Source: Serripes groenlandicus
Lineage: Eukaryota > Mollusca > Bivalvia > Cardiida > Cardiidae
Assembly (NCBI GenBank): GCA_031761405.1
Contig: JASEVX010000001.1
Location: forward strand, 42,807,587 to 42,871,586
DNA: 64,000 nt
Direction: 5' to 3'
Shown piece by piece: positions 50,056-61,821 of this stretch (its first letter is position 1; every line of letters begins with the position of its first letter). Made by a program: the position numbers and the translations under genes. Below the pieces are notes generated by a model, which searched no databases, had not been told where the DNA came from, and worked only from the letters and a program-made list of their open reading frames with translations.

Positions 50056-51580
50056 AACCAGGCCACCCAATTTGTTCATTCCACTTTTACCTATAAATTA
50101 TACTACAGCTGTGATATATGTAATAACCTCAAGAGTATCAAAATATGGACGAGCTGTCGGTCGATGAGATGTTATTAATCATTTCCCAAGTACAGACTGA
50201 CACATTCGGACGCCTGTGCAGCAGACGACTTTTGAAAACATTGGGATAAAAGTGGAAGTTGCTCAAAAGGAGCAATTTCTCCTTTTGTCACAATGTTTTC
50301 AACTCTATTTAATAATTAAACCCATATTTATGGAGATTTTTCTTGTCTTTGCCAATATGTTTTTGAAGTTGTCTGCTGCAGATTTGTTGTATGTGGGAAA
50401 GGGTTGCCCATTTTCAATAATTGTTCATTCATTTATAGAGTTACCATGTTTTGACTTAGTTGTTTTATACAATAAAAGATCGACTAACCCTTTATATGTG
50501 TATTCCTACATATTTTACCCTTTCCATGGATAAGTTTTTTAATAATGGGAAAGGGTTAAAGAGATATTGTGGGGCACAATCCAGTTTACATATCTATCGA
50601 CCCTATTTCACATGCCATGATCCACATAAACATGTAAGTCTATCTAAAGACGATGCACTATTCTTCAGTTGATTTTCCATTCCCCAAACATTCCAGACAA
50701 TTTGCTTCAATATTGCTTTTATTATATATTGTTTTTCGGTTTTTTTCCTATTCCTTATTTATTTCAGAACATATGAAGCTTGTTTATATCTTCAGTAAAT
50801 TATGACCTGTATACCTACTGTTATATGCTTATGAGTTATTTTTTCATTTTAAATTAATTTTGTATCTAAAACAGACGGTTTTGACATCACTGCTGCAGAT
50901 AAATGTGAGAAAACATTTTTATAGTTATACCACGATGACCAGTTTACCAAACCATGTGCTGGCTAGCTTTTTCGCACCAGTCATCCACAGAACATACTTC
51001 CCAAGCATCTAACTTTGTCTTTCCACATTCACTATTTTAAATGGTTTGTTGTAGATTAATGACGATAGTCTCAATGACTTGTCATTCATCGAATGAATCA
51101 TTGGTCAAACCGATGTTCGCACTCACGACCCGTGAATCAAGAACCCGCATCGTTACCGACATATTCAGTTATATCACGACGGCCAGTTCACCAAATCATT
51201 TAGTAGTTGGCACCAGAAATCCACATCATGTTTCAAAGGCATATGGCTACCTTTCCACATGAACCTTTTTAATACATTTGTGGTAGATGAATGACTAGTC
51301 ACAATGATGTTTGTCAATCATCGGAAAGAATCATTAGTCAAGCGGGTGTTTGAACTTATGACAGTGAATCGATAACCCGTCTTATTACCCGACTGAACAA
51401 TCACAGCTCGACTGTGGAATTGCATAGAAGGCAATAACCTCCATATTTAATTCTCGCCTGCAAACGTTTTTACAGAACACTCATAACGAAAAATATATCC
51501 TTTTTCAACTTTATTTTATTAATGTTCCTTTATTTGTAGAGATTTCCCATATTTTTTGCATAGATATTTTTAAAGTCGTT
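50056..51580. other. CAMKMT 3' flank, no gene seen
   Basis: It probably includes the CAMKMT 3' UTR: AATAAA occurs at 50471-50476, but the cleavage site is unknown. Two loosely related segments with CATTCATCG/AATGAATCATTGGTCAA (near 51080 and 51320) look like old repeats. Confidence 0.4.
50175..50408. mobile_element. TTAA MITE
   Basis: It runs TTAATCATTTCCCAAGTACAG to TGTATGTGGGAAAGGGTTG, with inner hairpin GTTGCTCAAAAGGAGCAATTT. Confidence 0.75.
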
Positions 51581-51584
51581 TTCT

Positions 51585-52285
51585 GCAGATTTGTCGTATT
51601 TTGTATGGTAGTAAAAATAACCATGGTGATTTAGTGACGTATTGCGAATGTCAGTGTGTGGTCTGATATGGATTCAGTGCAGACATTCTATACACTGGAA
51701 AGATAGGTGCAGTAAGTTAAAACATTGGTAAATGTGTCTCTGAGACATTCTATACACAGGAAGGATAGTTTCAGTAAATTACAACATTGGTAAATGTGTC
51801 TCTGAGAAAGACTTTACACTGGAAAGATAGGTGCAGTAAGTTAAAACATTTGTAAATGTGTCTCTGAGACATTCTATACACTGGAAAGATAGGTGCAGTA
51901 AGTTACAACATTGGTAAATGTGTCTCTGACAAAGACAAACAAAAACGGGTGTGATCTTACGTTTGTGTAACATCAGACTTAACTTGAACGTCAATAATTA
52001 AGTGAACGTATCTTCTTTAAAACCTTTCCCACATTCAATAAATATACGGGGACGACATTGAAATGTTTAGACGAAAATCTGGAAAAATCACTAAATATGA
52101 AAGTAAAATTTTAAATAGAGGTGAAATCATTGTAGCACAAGGAGAAATTGCTCATTATGAACGATTTCCCCTTTTGTCACAATGTTTTCAAAAGTCGTCT
52201 CATAATGTATCTGCATGTGGTGTGAGAGTGTTGAAGTTACACTGTAAAACAGTCAGATGTGGATGCATGTCTTTACTAAAGCATT
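51585..52285. repeat. Segmental duplication, copy 1
   Basis: It shares a long order of blocks with 55165-55730: ATTTAGTG.CGTATTG, AACGGGTGTGATCTT, ACGTCAATAATT.AGTGAACG, the MITE with GAACGATTTCCCCTTTTGTC, and CAGTCAGATGTGGATG.AT.TC. It has an expanded 62-bp array that the other copy lacks. Confidence 0.75.
51681..51932. repeat. 62-bp tandem repeat, about 4 copies
   Basis: Each unit contains CACTGGAAAGATAGGTGCAG, TAAGTTA.AACATTGGTAAAT and GTGTCTCTGA. The equivalent place in the second duplication copy (about 55245-55315) has one unit. Confidence 0.85.
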
Positions 52286-52287
52286 GT

Positions 52288-53700
52288 AGCAATCACAGCT
52301 CGACTGTGGTAACCCTTCTAATTACCTGACAGAGCAATCACAGCTCGACTGTGGTAACCCTTCAAATTACCTGACAGAGCAATCACAGCTCGACTGTGGT
52401 AACCATTCTAATTACCTGACGGAGCAATCACAGCTCGACTGTGGTAACCCTTCTAATTACCTGACTGAACAATCACAGCTCGACTGTGGTAACCCTTCTA
52501 ATTACCTGACTGAACAATCACAGCTCGACTGTGGTAACCCTTCTAATTACCTGACTGAACAATCACAGCCCGACTGTGATAACCATTTTAATTACTTGAC
52601 AGAGCAATCACAGCTCGACTGTGGTAACTCCTCTAATTACCTGTTAGAGCAATCACAGCTCTACTGTGGTAACCCTTCTAATTACCTGACAGAGCAATCA
52701 CAACTCGACTGTGGTAACACTTTTAATTACCTGACAGAGCAATCACAGCTCGACTGTGGTAACACTTCTAATTACCTGACAGAGCAATCACAGCTCGACT
52801 GTGGTAACACTTCTAATTACCTGACAGAGCAATCACAGTTCGACTGTGGTAACACTTCTAATTACCTGACAGAGCAATCACAGCTCGACTGTGGTAACCC
52901 TTCTAATTACCTGACAGAGCAATCACAGCTCGACTGTGATAACCCTTCTAATTACCTGACAGAGCAATCACAACTCGACTGTCGTAACACTTCTAATTAC
53001 CCGACAAAGCAATCACAGCTCGACTGTGGTAACACTTCTAATTACCTGACAGAGCAATCACAGCTCGACTGTGGTAACCCTTCTAACTATCTGACTGAAC
53101 AATCACAGTTCGACTGTGGTAACCCTTCTAATTACCTGACAGAGCAATCACAGCTCGACTGTGGTAACCCTTCTAATTACCTGACAGAGCAATCACAGCT
53201 CCACTGTGGTAACCCTTCTAACTACCTGACTGAACAATCACAGTTCGACTGTGGTAACCCTTCTAATTACCTGACAGAGCAATCACAGCTCGACTGTGGT
53301 AACCCTTCTAATTACTTGACAGAGCAATCACAGCTCGACTGTGGTAACCCTTCTAATTACCTGACAGAGCAATCACAGCTCGACTGTGGTAACCCTTCAA
53401 ATTACCTGACAGAGCAATCACAGCTCGACTGTGGTAACCCTTCTAACTACCTGACAGAGCAATCACAGCTCGAGTGTGGTAACCCTTCTAATTACCTGAC
53501 TGAACAATCACAGCCCGACTGTGGTAACCCTTCTAATTACCTGACTGAACAATCACAGCTCGACTGTGATAACCCTTCTAATTACCTGACAGAGCAATCA
53601 CAGCTCGACTGTGATAACCCTCCCTTATTACCTGACGGAGCAATCACAGCCCGACTGTAATAACCCTTCTTATTACCTGACGGAGCAATCACAGCTCGAT
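52288..53700 (+). repeat. 45-bp minisatellite, about 31 copies, open in one frame
   Basis: The unit begins CAATCACAGCTCGACTGTGG and continues TAACCCTTCTAATTACCTGA plus CAGAG. It keeps an exact 45-bp period, with scattered single-base variants. Because 45 is divisible by 3, one frame stays open across almost the whole array and would encode repeats of TEQSQLDCGNPSNYL. The frame is preceded directly by TAG (52288) and has no in-frame ATG. A lone, related copy lies at 51392-51420. Coding is unlikely. Confidence 0.92.
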
Positions 53701-55164
53701 TCTGGTCTTGAATAGATGACAATTACCTCCCTGTTGAGTTAACCCTTTTCCACCTGGAGACGACTTTTCAAAACACTGTGGCGAAAACGAGAAATTGCTC
53801 ATAACGAAAAAGTTATCCTTTTGCCAAGATCTTTTCAACTTTACTCTATATTACTATTCCTTTAATTGAAGAGATTTCACATATTTCTTCCTAGATTTTT
53901 TGAAGTCGTTTTCCGCAGATTTATTGGAAGCTTCCTGTAGGAATGACTAGAAATTTAGCACAAGGAGAATATTTAGACCTGCAAATGCGACCACATATCG
54001 GGATTTCTCTGTGTCCTTCCTAAGTACATTAATATAAGGTAATGACTTTTAAAACATCCCTTTTACACTCTATATACATGTGTAAGTTTTACAAATTAAA
54101 AACAAAAGACAACGATGTGCGATTCACGACTAAAAAGCAAACACAACAATTCATGATCAGACTGATCTCTGCCTCGCAAGGTTTTCCCCCCTTTTCGTAT
54201 GGTGTGGTACAAATCCTTTACGCGACAAATTTGGGACATTTCCGAATTTGTTAACTTATGTGTGGATAATCCAAATTAATTGGTGCGTATACCGATACTC
54301 ATAATATATTATATATCTCATAATTGAAATAGAACGGAATGGGGTGCAAATAAGACATATTGGACAGTTTTGGACAATTAACCCTTTCCCACATACGGCA
54401 AGACTTTCTGAATGCTAATCACGAAAAGAGTTCACATTATTGTCGTCTACTCGTGATTGTGCGATTGTAATCCGACAGCTTTGATTTTCAATTGCACCAT
54501 TTGCCACAATAATTTAAACTCTTACTATCATTTATGGAGTTTTCTATGTTTTGCACTTGATTATTTCAAAGTCTGTCAAGTTAAACATCATTGAAATCGT
54601 TGTGGCAAAAGGAGAAATTGCTCATATTGAGCAATATATGCATTTGTCACAATAATTTCAACACTTTTCAATTATCATACGATCATTTATAGAGATTTTT
54701 TTATATTTTGTACTTGATAATTTCAAAATCATCTGCTGCATATTTGTTTTATGTGGGAAATGGTTAAACCCTTAGCCACTACCATAACTTACCGATAAAC
54801 CAAAAACAAATGTTCTGTGTGTCAGCATTATTTGACAAAACATAATCATAACAGGGCGTGTGTTCAACAACAATAGTTTTTGGTACAAATTGAAATTTAT
54901 CATAACCTCTTGTCCATTTATCTTTATTATTATTTAAGTCACTTCTCATGATCAGTTTAACTCTTAATCATCTCATTCACTTAAAACACTGACACTGCCA
55001 GGTTAAATATCCTACATAAAAGTTATATCTTCTACCGATATCTGCATTACTGACTACAGTTTAAATTGTTCTAATGTTTGTTGATTTAAATGTTCTTTTT
55101 TTTTCTTATTTCTACATGTGCAACGAAATATTGCGGCTTCTCTTTGACGCTTTGCGTCAACCAT

Positions 55165-55730
55165 TCGTCTAGTTGTATGTTGGAATGCCGGGTAGTAAAA
55201 CTAACCATGTTGATTTAGTGTCGTATTGTGAAATATGATATGGATCCAGTGCAGAAATTCTTTACACTTGAAAGATATGTGCAGTAAGTTACAACATTAA
55301 CAAATGCGTCTCTGACAAAGACATACACAAACGGGTGTGATCTTGTTAGTGTAACATAATACTTCACTTCAACGTCAATAATTCAGTGAACGTGTCTTCT
55401 TTAAACCTTTCTCACATTCAATTAATATACAATTACTATACAGCCTAGGCAACAATCTAGAAAAATCACTAAATATGAAAATAATTTTTTAAATAGAGGT
55501 GAAATCATTGTAACCCAAGGAGAAATTGCTCATTATGAACGATTTCCCCTTTTGTCACAATGTTTTCAAAAGTCGTCTCAAAATGTATCTGCATGTGGTG
55601 TTAGAGTGTTGAAGTGCAAAGTAAAAACAGAGTTTAATCTGTACATCTGACATCTGACTTTCGAGGCCATTCACTGTCCGCTCCAATGTACAACAGTCAG
55701 ATGTGGATGTATATCCTTACTAAAGCTACG
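55165..55730. repeat. Segmental duplication, copy 2
   Basis: This is the diverged partner of 51585-52285, about 3.5 kb away in direct orientation. It carries an extra segment of about 70 bp (GTGCAAAGTAAAAACAGAG...) before CAGTCAGATGTGGATG. After TTACTAAAGC the copies part: copy 1 runs into the 45-bp minisatellite. Confidence 0.75.
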
Positions 55731-55805
55731 TGGAAGACATTCGTACAGAGGAAGAGGGTCGGCCTCTCGTACCGAAGGTCTCATATTCGAATCCCATTAT
55801 CCCTT
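55728..55805 (+). repeat. tRNA-like SINE fragment
   Basis: GGGTCGGCCTCTCGTACCGA then AGGTCTCATATTCGAATCCC resembles the anticodon-to-T-arm part of a tRNA with a B-box-like TTCGAATCC. There is no A box in place. Confidence 0.45.
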
Positions 55806-56087
55806 GGGATTTGACCACAAAACGACGCTAGTACTGGTTAAGTCTTAAAGAAGCAGACATCGAGCGTGATTAATATAAGCTAAAAGCTTGTTTCGCAATC
55901 GATGTAAAATAAATCATTTTAAACTATTGCTACATGTAGATAGATGTCTAGCCACTATCGTTTTATGCATTTGTGATGATATAACTGAAACATCTAAAGG
56001 ATTCGAAAGCTGACACCATTCAATGTGGTACATGCCGGAAACAACAACGAAAGTTTTAAGGTTTTAGCTCGTTTCCGTCATATAAAA

Positions 56088-56421
56088 CAGGGGCGTAGCT
56101 TTGCAATAATCAATGTGTAGGCCGTCTCGTGAGAAAATCAACATTGTGAACTCTGCGTAAAGTATCAACCCGGATCAGCCTAAGCATGCCACACATGCCT
56201 ACCCGGATAGATACTTTCGCCTCCTGTGGATTTTTTCTGTTTCAGGAATAACTACTCTATTCATCTATCCCCCATATGACGGAATGTGTCGGCCGGATCA
56301 GTCTGCGCGGAAAGCGCAGGCTGATCTGGTCGATACATTACGCAGATGTCTATCGCCGCAGCTGCATTTTGGGGGCATTTTGAGAAAAAATGTGTAGGCC
56401 CTAAAAGGAACTACGCCCCTG
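56088..56421. mobile_element. hAT-like MITE (CAGGGGCGTAG ends) with a nested MITE
   Basis: The outer ends CAGGGGCGTAG and CTACGCCCCTG are perfect inverted repeats of 11 bp, typical of hAT elements. TGTGTAGGCC occurs on both sides of the insert. Nested inside, at 56121-56351, is a GCCGTCTCGTGAGAAAATC...CTGCGTAA MITE. Confidence 0.8.
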
Positions 56422-57620
56422 TAAAAGAAGTGTATTTTAAAAGCAATAGTTCACTTCTCGATCAGCAAGGGCGCGGGAATAGATGAAGCGGTGTCGCATA
56501 GCTTATCCATAGACCTGATAATGTGTCCAGGCTGAAACGGCGTTATACAACTGAAATAATGTTGAACGTGGTTTAAGCATTCCTAAATGAAATTATAAAA
56601 AGGAATATTTAAAACGCAAGTTGAATTAGTCAAAACATCCTTAAAGGTAAGATTTAAAACGACATGGGTCCGAAAACTAACGAGTTAAGTGCAGACGTAA
56701 CACTATATTCATATTTGTTAGATTTATTTTCATTCAGGACGAATATGTTAAACGTATGTACGTATTGCAATGTCATTTAACTTACATGTTTCAGTTATCT
56801 TAAAAGTACTTACTACATGTTTAACCCTTACCTACATACAAAACATCTACAGCATACGACGTTGTAAACATTTAGTTTAACATATGTAAACTCACTTTTA
56901 ATAAAATACCGAATATTGAATAAAGTTGAAGAAATTGTAAAGGAAAGATTGCTCCTTATAAGTAATTTCTCCTTTTGGCACAATGTTTTCAAAGGTCGTC
57001 TGCTAAAGAGGCTTCAGAAAGCATCTAAAAGTGGAAAAGGGTAAAAATTCCAATTAAATAAACAAAGTAACAGTTACTCTTTTCCCACAATGTTTCCAAA
57101 TCTGTATCAAAATTATTACTTCAGATTTTCCAGAAATTATATTTTTACTTCAGAAAATCTTTCGCAGGCAGACGACAATAACATTTTATAAAATTCGTGG
57201 TTCTGAGTAGTCGTCTGGTAGATTTTAGTTAAAATTGCTACTATTTACTGAACATACGCTTTGTCTTATATTACATTGATCTATAGTGTTCGATTCCAAA
57301 ATAAATTAACCCTTTCCACATAACATAACATTTGCAGCAGCAGACTTTGAATAAAACATAAGTCGAAAATATGGTCAATAACTATAGATGAAAGTATTAT
57401 TGTTAACTAAAAGTTGAAAACATTGCAGCAAGGGGAGGAATTTCTCATTATGAGTCTGCTACAGAGGCGCCAAAAAGCTGTCCCAAGTGATCAATATTCT
57501 GTTCACAGAGAAACGGGAAAACCTCTGAAAAGATGTCCACTCTAAAAAGAAAAGGGTTTCTCTTACTTTATGAAACTCAAGCATAAACAAAGCAACTATG
57601 TACCAGTTTAAGCTCCAGAT

Positions 57621-57775
57621 CTAAGACGATCACTGTAAATCAATGGGGTGACAGTTCTCATCACTAATCCTGAGTGATGGCTTCTGTTTCAACTGCAAAT
57701 AATATTGATTTAGCTTGGTGTAAGTTAGATGCCTGCTCAGGAGGGACGTATCATTACCATGATCTTCTGTATCAT
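57621..57775 (-). repeat. Direct repeat flanking a decayed retrotransposon (possible LTR piece)
   Basis: AAGACGATCACTGTAAATCA, ATGGGGTGACAGTTCTCATC and GGGACGTATCA recur in the same order at 60162-60315. The two copies bracket the gypsy coding remains. Confidence 0.55.
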
Positions 57776-57779
57776 CCTC

Positions 57780-59040
57780 TTCCGCAACAGGTCTTCAATA
57801 GCCTTCTTTTCTACATCCGCGTAAGGCAACGGTACTCTTTGGGGTCTTTGTTTGATAGGAGGGGCATCTCCGGTATTAATTGCATGCTCTGCAAGGTAAG
57901 TAAGGCCTATGTCCCATCTCGAAAAAGGTATCCTGGAATTTAATCGACAGTGCAGCGACTACCTCACTTTCATACTCGGACTTTCTTTCTGTAGCATATT
58001 TACACATATAAATAAGGTGTTCCGGCACCTCTTCAACATTTGCTCTCTTAAGGATAGGGTCAGGCGGGCGAAGCTCATGCCTCAAACCTGTGTGTAAACG
58101 CCTAACTCGTCAACCGTTTACGCTTTCCAGGCTATGCTCAGCTTCACAAAATACGTTTATTACTCTTTCTATTGGTTCAGCCTTCCCGATACCTGCATCC
58201 TGTCTAAGGTCTACTTTGGTGGGTAGGGGGTTCATTACCCTAATTTTGCACGCCGGTTCTCGGTTTAAGTTTATAAGAGTTGAAGCCATTTTTAGAGGGT
58301 AGTTTTCTAAAAATCTATTTGTTGGTTCGACCACAAAATCAGCCTCTTGGTCATCATCTAGCTCGAAACGTTCAACGTGGACGCTTACGACCGCTTCAGT
58401 CTGACCGGGCACACTGATGTTGTCTGCTACTACAACTCGTCGGTTTTGTTTCACCCTGCCTACTTGGAAAACTGGAATCAGTTCACCTCATCTTATTATC
58501 ACTCAGCGAGTTATCCGCTGGAACGGCCTTACTCCTTACAAGCACGTCATATCATAGCTAAGCATCATCTACTATCTCTGCAACTATGGTGGCTTGTACG
58601 AGTCTAAGTGGCCCCACAGTAAGCTCAAACTCAGCCTTATCCTTCTCCCAAATCGGCGTCCTTCCAGCTCTAACTAAGCATGCTGAGTCTCCAAGTTGAG
58701 GCTGCTACTCCAGCTTAATCTTCCTAAATACCCGGTTTGACACTATGGTCTTAGAGGCTCTAGTGCCTCTTGTCTGACTTTGACATGTTCCTAATGTGTA
58801 TCTTGTGTACTGCATGGTAAACAGCTTCATCAATGGCGTTTGGCTCCTTGGCTCTTCATCGCGTAGACCATCTAAGAACTCCCGCACCAAATCTTTTTCA
58901 CGGGTCTTCCGATCTCGATAACCATCTGCCTTATCATACAGTATTTTGAAGTCTGCGGCGAATTCTTCCGCTGTCTCGCCTCCCCTCTGAATTCTTTGGC
59001 TAAATTTGGCTGCGTATTACTGATAAACTGGTCATCTTCA
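57780..59040 (-). pseudogene. Decayed Ty3/gypsy retrotransposon (gag to start of reverse transcriptase)
   Basis: Read right to left, frames interrupted by stops encode a gag-like piece (GGETAEEFAADFKILYDKAD, LVREFLDGLRDEEPRS), a protease-region piece (VGPLRLVQATIVAEIVDDA then two stops) and the protease-RT linker. The linker covers 58454-58110 (VADNISVPGQTEAVVSVHVE, FVVEPTNRFLE) and 58085-57876 (NVEEVPEHLIYM, EVVAALSIKFQDTF). The start of RT (INTGDAPPIKQRPQRVPLPY) follows, ending near 57780. RT, RNase H and integrase are gone. The order and motifs are those of metazoan Ty3/gypsy polyproteins. It is certainly dead. Confidence 0.75.
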
Positions 59041-60161
59041 TAATCGTTACTGTCATGGTTCGGGTCGGCATAGCCTTGAGTTATTGTTAACGTTCCTTGA
59101 TAACGGGTGTCGCCACCTGCCTACGAGCCTGACTCTCCGTTAAGAGCTCAAGCTTTTGCCATGTCCACCAGAGCTTCTGTCACACCATCCACTTTCTGTC
59201 TGAGTGACATGTCTTCCAGGTCTGGCGGAACATAGCAACTGGAGTTCCGACCTGACATGCCTTCCAACGTATGAAAGCTCTGTGCTCTCTAACCGAAAAG
59301 CTCGAGCTTTGTGGCTCTAAGCTCACCTAGGCATGTTGGCTACCATGGTCTCTGATATTGAACGTAACTTCTCCACTATCCTCTAATCCACATGCAGTAC
59401 TCATTTTAAACGTACAAAATGTTGTCCAAAATACAATATATAAAAGCTCAAAAGGTATTTATGTATAAATTGATCGTCTGTTTTGCCTGGGTAATTCTTC
59501 TTAGCTCGTCTAAGTTTATACGACTTCTTCGGCTGTGGGATCGTATCACCGGACCTGTCAGGAAAAGACAAATCCCACCTGTCACTACGAAAAAGTGTAT
59601 GTTACGTGACCCGTCTGGCCTGTCTGTTGGTGGAGTTGATAGGGTTAACCACTCGGTGGAACGAAATAAAACGAGAGGCAGAGATCGACGTTTCAGATTT
59701 CCTTTAATTCTGGTAATAACATTGAAAAGGGAGAACAAAGGGGAGTAACTGTATATGTATCATCCCAATGCCGAACCGTTGTTACTTCCCTTGTATTAAA
59801 CCCTTTTCCCATCTTAACTGCGCGACCGTGGAATACCATAATGCGAATGATGCTTAACTCTTTCAGCGCCGAATTGTTTAAAGTAGACTATTCCATGTTC
59901 AAAATTGGGCTCGTTACGAACTGACTCACCTGAATCAGTATTGTTTGGAAAAAACCTTGATATTGCCTTTGGCGCTGAAAGAGTTAATAGATCTACTTCT
60001 AACAAGCAACTCGGATGTGTGAAATTTACTGTATGTGTAAACTCGATGCTATAATTACTATACTATAGTGGACGTGGATCTATCTAACCCGGGCTCGTGT
60101 TCGATAAGAGTGTTTTGTGACCAAAGTTCCAGTCCCTTTATAGCCGCACAGCGAATGTGAC
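59041..60161. other. Leader and gag remains of the gypsy relic, no intact gene
   Basis: Short open frames on both strands (e.g. 59419-59748) overlap and have no recognisable domain. A MITE of another family (59854-59987) has inserted. Confidence 0.4.
59854..59987. mobile_element. MITE, TTAACTCTTTCAGCGCC family
   Basis: It runs TTAACTCTTTCAGCGCCGAA to TTTGGCGCTGAAAGAGTTAA, an exact inverted repeat of 17 bp including TTAA. It shares TTGTTTAAAGTAGA and TTCCATGTTCAAAATTGGG with the copy at 7635. Confidence 0.88.
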
Positions 60162-60315
60162 TTAAGACGATCACTGTAAATCAATGGGGTGACAGTTCTC
60201 ATCACTCATCCTGCGTGATGACTACTGTTTCCACAATGTTTTACATAGAAATAATATTATTTTGGATTGGTTCAAGTTAGCCACATGCCCTGGCGGGACG
60301 TATCAATATTCCCAT
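60162..60315 (-). repeat. Direct repeat, second copy (possible 5' LTR piece)
   Basis: This is the partner of 57621-57775. It shares GGACGTATCA at one edge and AAGACGATCACTGTAAATCA at the other, with a short insertion in the middle. Confidence 0.55.
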
Positions 60316-61821
60316 AATTTACAGAACATAATCTGATTTAATTCATGGTTAGTGTTAACATAGTAGGATAAATGGTTAAAGGCAATGTAATATCTCGATT
60401 ATTTTATTCGAGAAATGTCAGACAAAAAATGGATTGTTGCGTATATGCAGACAGTATTGATTCATGCGAACCTAAGCAGTCGGCATACAAGAAACATTGT
60501 TCTTTGTGGTATTTTTCGGTCCTAAAGTTGACGGGTAGTCCTTAGTGACTTTACACTTCAAATCCCTGGAAACAATCGCTATGGTCAGAACGATGTGCTA
60601 AAAGCAGAACTTTTGATTCACTTTGATTCAATTCAATTCAATTACTTTATTCAAGTATTAAGGCCTTTCATATACATTTATATTTACAAATAATACATGA
60701 AAGAATGACACAAACAGTTTCGTTGATAGATATCTGAAAACAAGTAATTTGTTAAATAGTAATTTTGTTGACAAGCTAAGAAGATTGGACGATTTTGAAA
60801 ACGAATTTGGTTGTAACCAATCGGATACATGTACTTGAACACAAGTTATCAGAAATAGACTATATTTGATAGTTAAAACAAGATGAGTTCTAATGTATTT
60901 TTCTTAAATTACTGGAAATCACCCATCTTTCTAAAAATAAAAGTAGAAGATCAAAAAGTGCCATACTATAAGTGCATCACCCTTTCGGAAATGTGCGACG
61001 AGCGAAGACCAAGATCAGACCGCACCTCTGTGTAGTCGTTTCGGGGAGTTTTATGTTTACTGCCAAGTAATTTAAATGTTCTCATAGGGCTCATAGCGAC
61101 TTATTATCTCCATGTTCCAGCCGATATTTGACGTCCTAACATCTTAAAACATTTATAAACAATGTGGGATTCGGAGTAATTTACTTAAATGGAGCAATGT
61201 CTTGTTTTTCCAGTGTTAATATCGTACTCGATTTCTATGCCAGAGTGCGCCAATGAACAAAGTACATGTAACACTTTTATACCACAGATGTGTTCATGAT
61301 TTAATGATTAAATATTTTTCATATTGTTTTCAAATGTCGTCTGCTGTTAATGCAAATGAGGGAAAACCATCACGACAATTTTTAAATTCTTTGATATGTC
61401 AGGCCGGGTCAAAACCGCAACTTCCCGCACCCGAGCCAGACGCACTACCACTATAACATCGAGGCGGTAATACTTGCTTCAAACTATTGTAGTGATTTTT
61501 CAATCATATAGACATATACATAGCAAATGATGTAGATCAAGATTAGACTGCATCAATGTGTTTTACAGTTGTGTATAACGATCTACGTAAATGTTGTTTA
61601 ATGTCGCACACATCAGTGTAAGAGTTAGTTTCTAATTACATCTGCAATATACGGCAGGAAAACACTGTTGTTGGGACGGGGAAAATGGGTCTTTACTAAA
61701 AACTCTTCTAATTCCCATACTATCTGTGAAACAGTCTATATATAATTAATTACTACAACTCGATTTCGGGCTGCGATACCTTCCTGCCGTTCTGTGAATG
61801 ACGACAATATGAACGCGCGTG
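60316..61821. other. Non-coding stretch before the B-box gene
   Basis: No exon was recognised. A small MITE remnant (TTCAAATGTCGTCTGCTG) is near 61328, and a tRNA-like piece on the - strand (TTATAGTGGTAGTGCGTCTG then GGTTTTGACCCGG) is at about 61399-61465. Confidence 0.4.

Larger units (their letters stand above)
53738..57600. other. Non-coding stretch with old MITEs and duplication copy 2
   Basis: TTAA MITE remnants lie at about 53738-53930, 54378-54420, 54590-54772, 55403-55620, 56819-57046 and 57306-57480. Copy 2 of the segmental duplication and a nested hAT-like element (56088-56421) are annotated separately. No exon was recognised. Confidence 0.5.

Noticed and set aside
52596..53660. 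A 354-codon open frame of 15-residue repeats as a real protein gene
   Set aside because: It is a 45-bp minisatellite whose period is divisible by three. The frame has no ATG, a TAG lies directly before the array, and there is no splice context or recognisable domain.
52288..53700. CRISPR-like array
   Set aside because: The repeats are contiguous with no unique spacers, and the genome is eukaryotic.
59419..59748. Overlapping open frames on both strands (109 and 96 codons)
   Set aside because: They lie in the leader region of a dead gypsy element and match no domain; neither strand has splice or start support.
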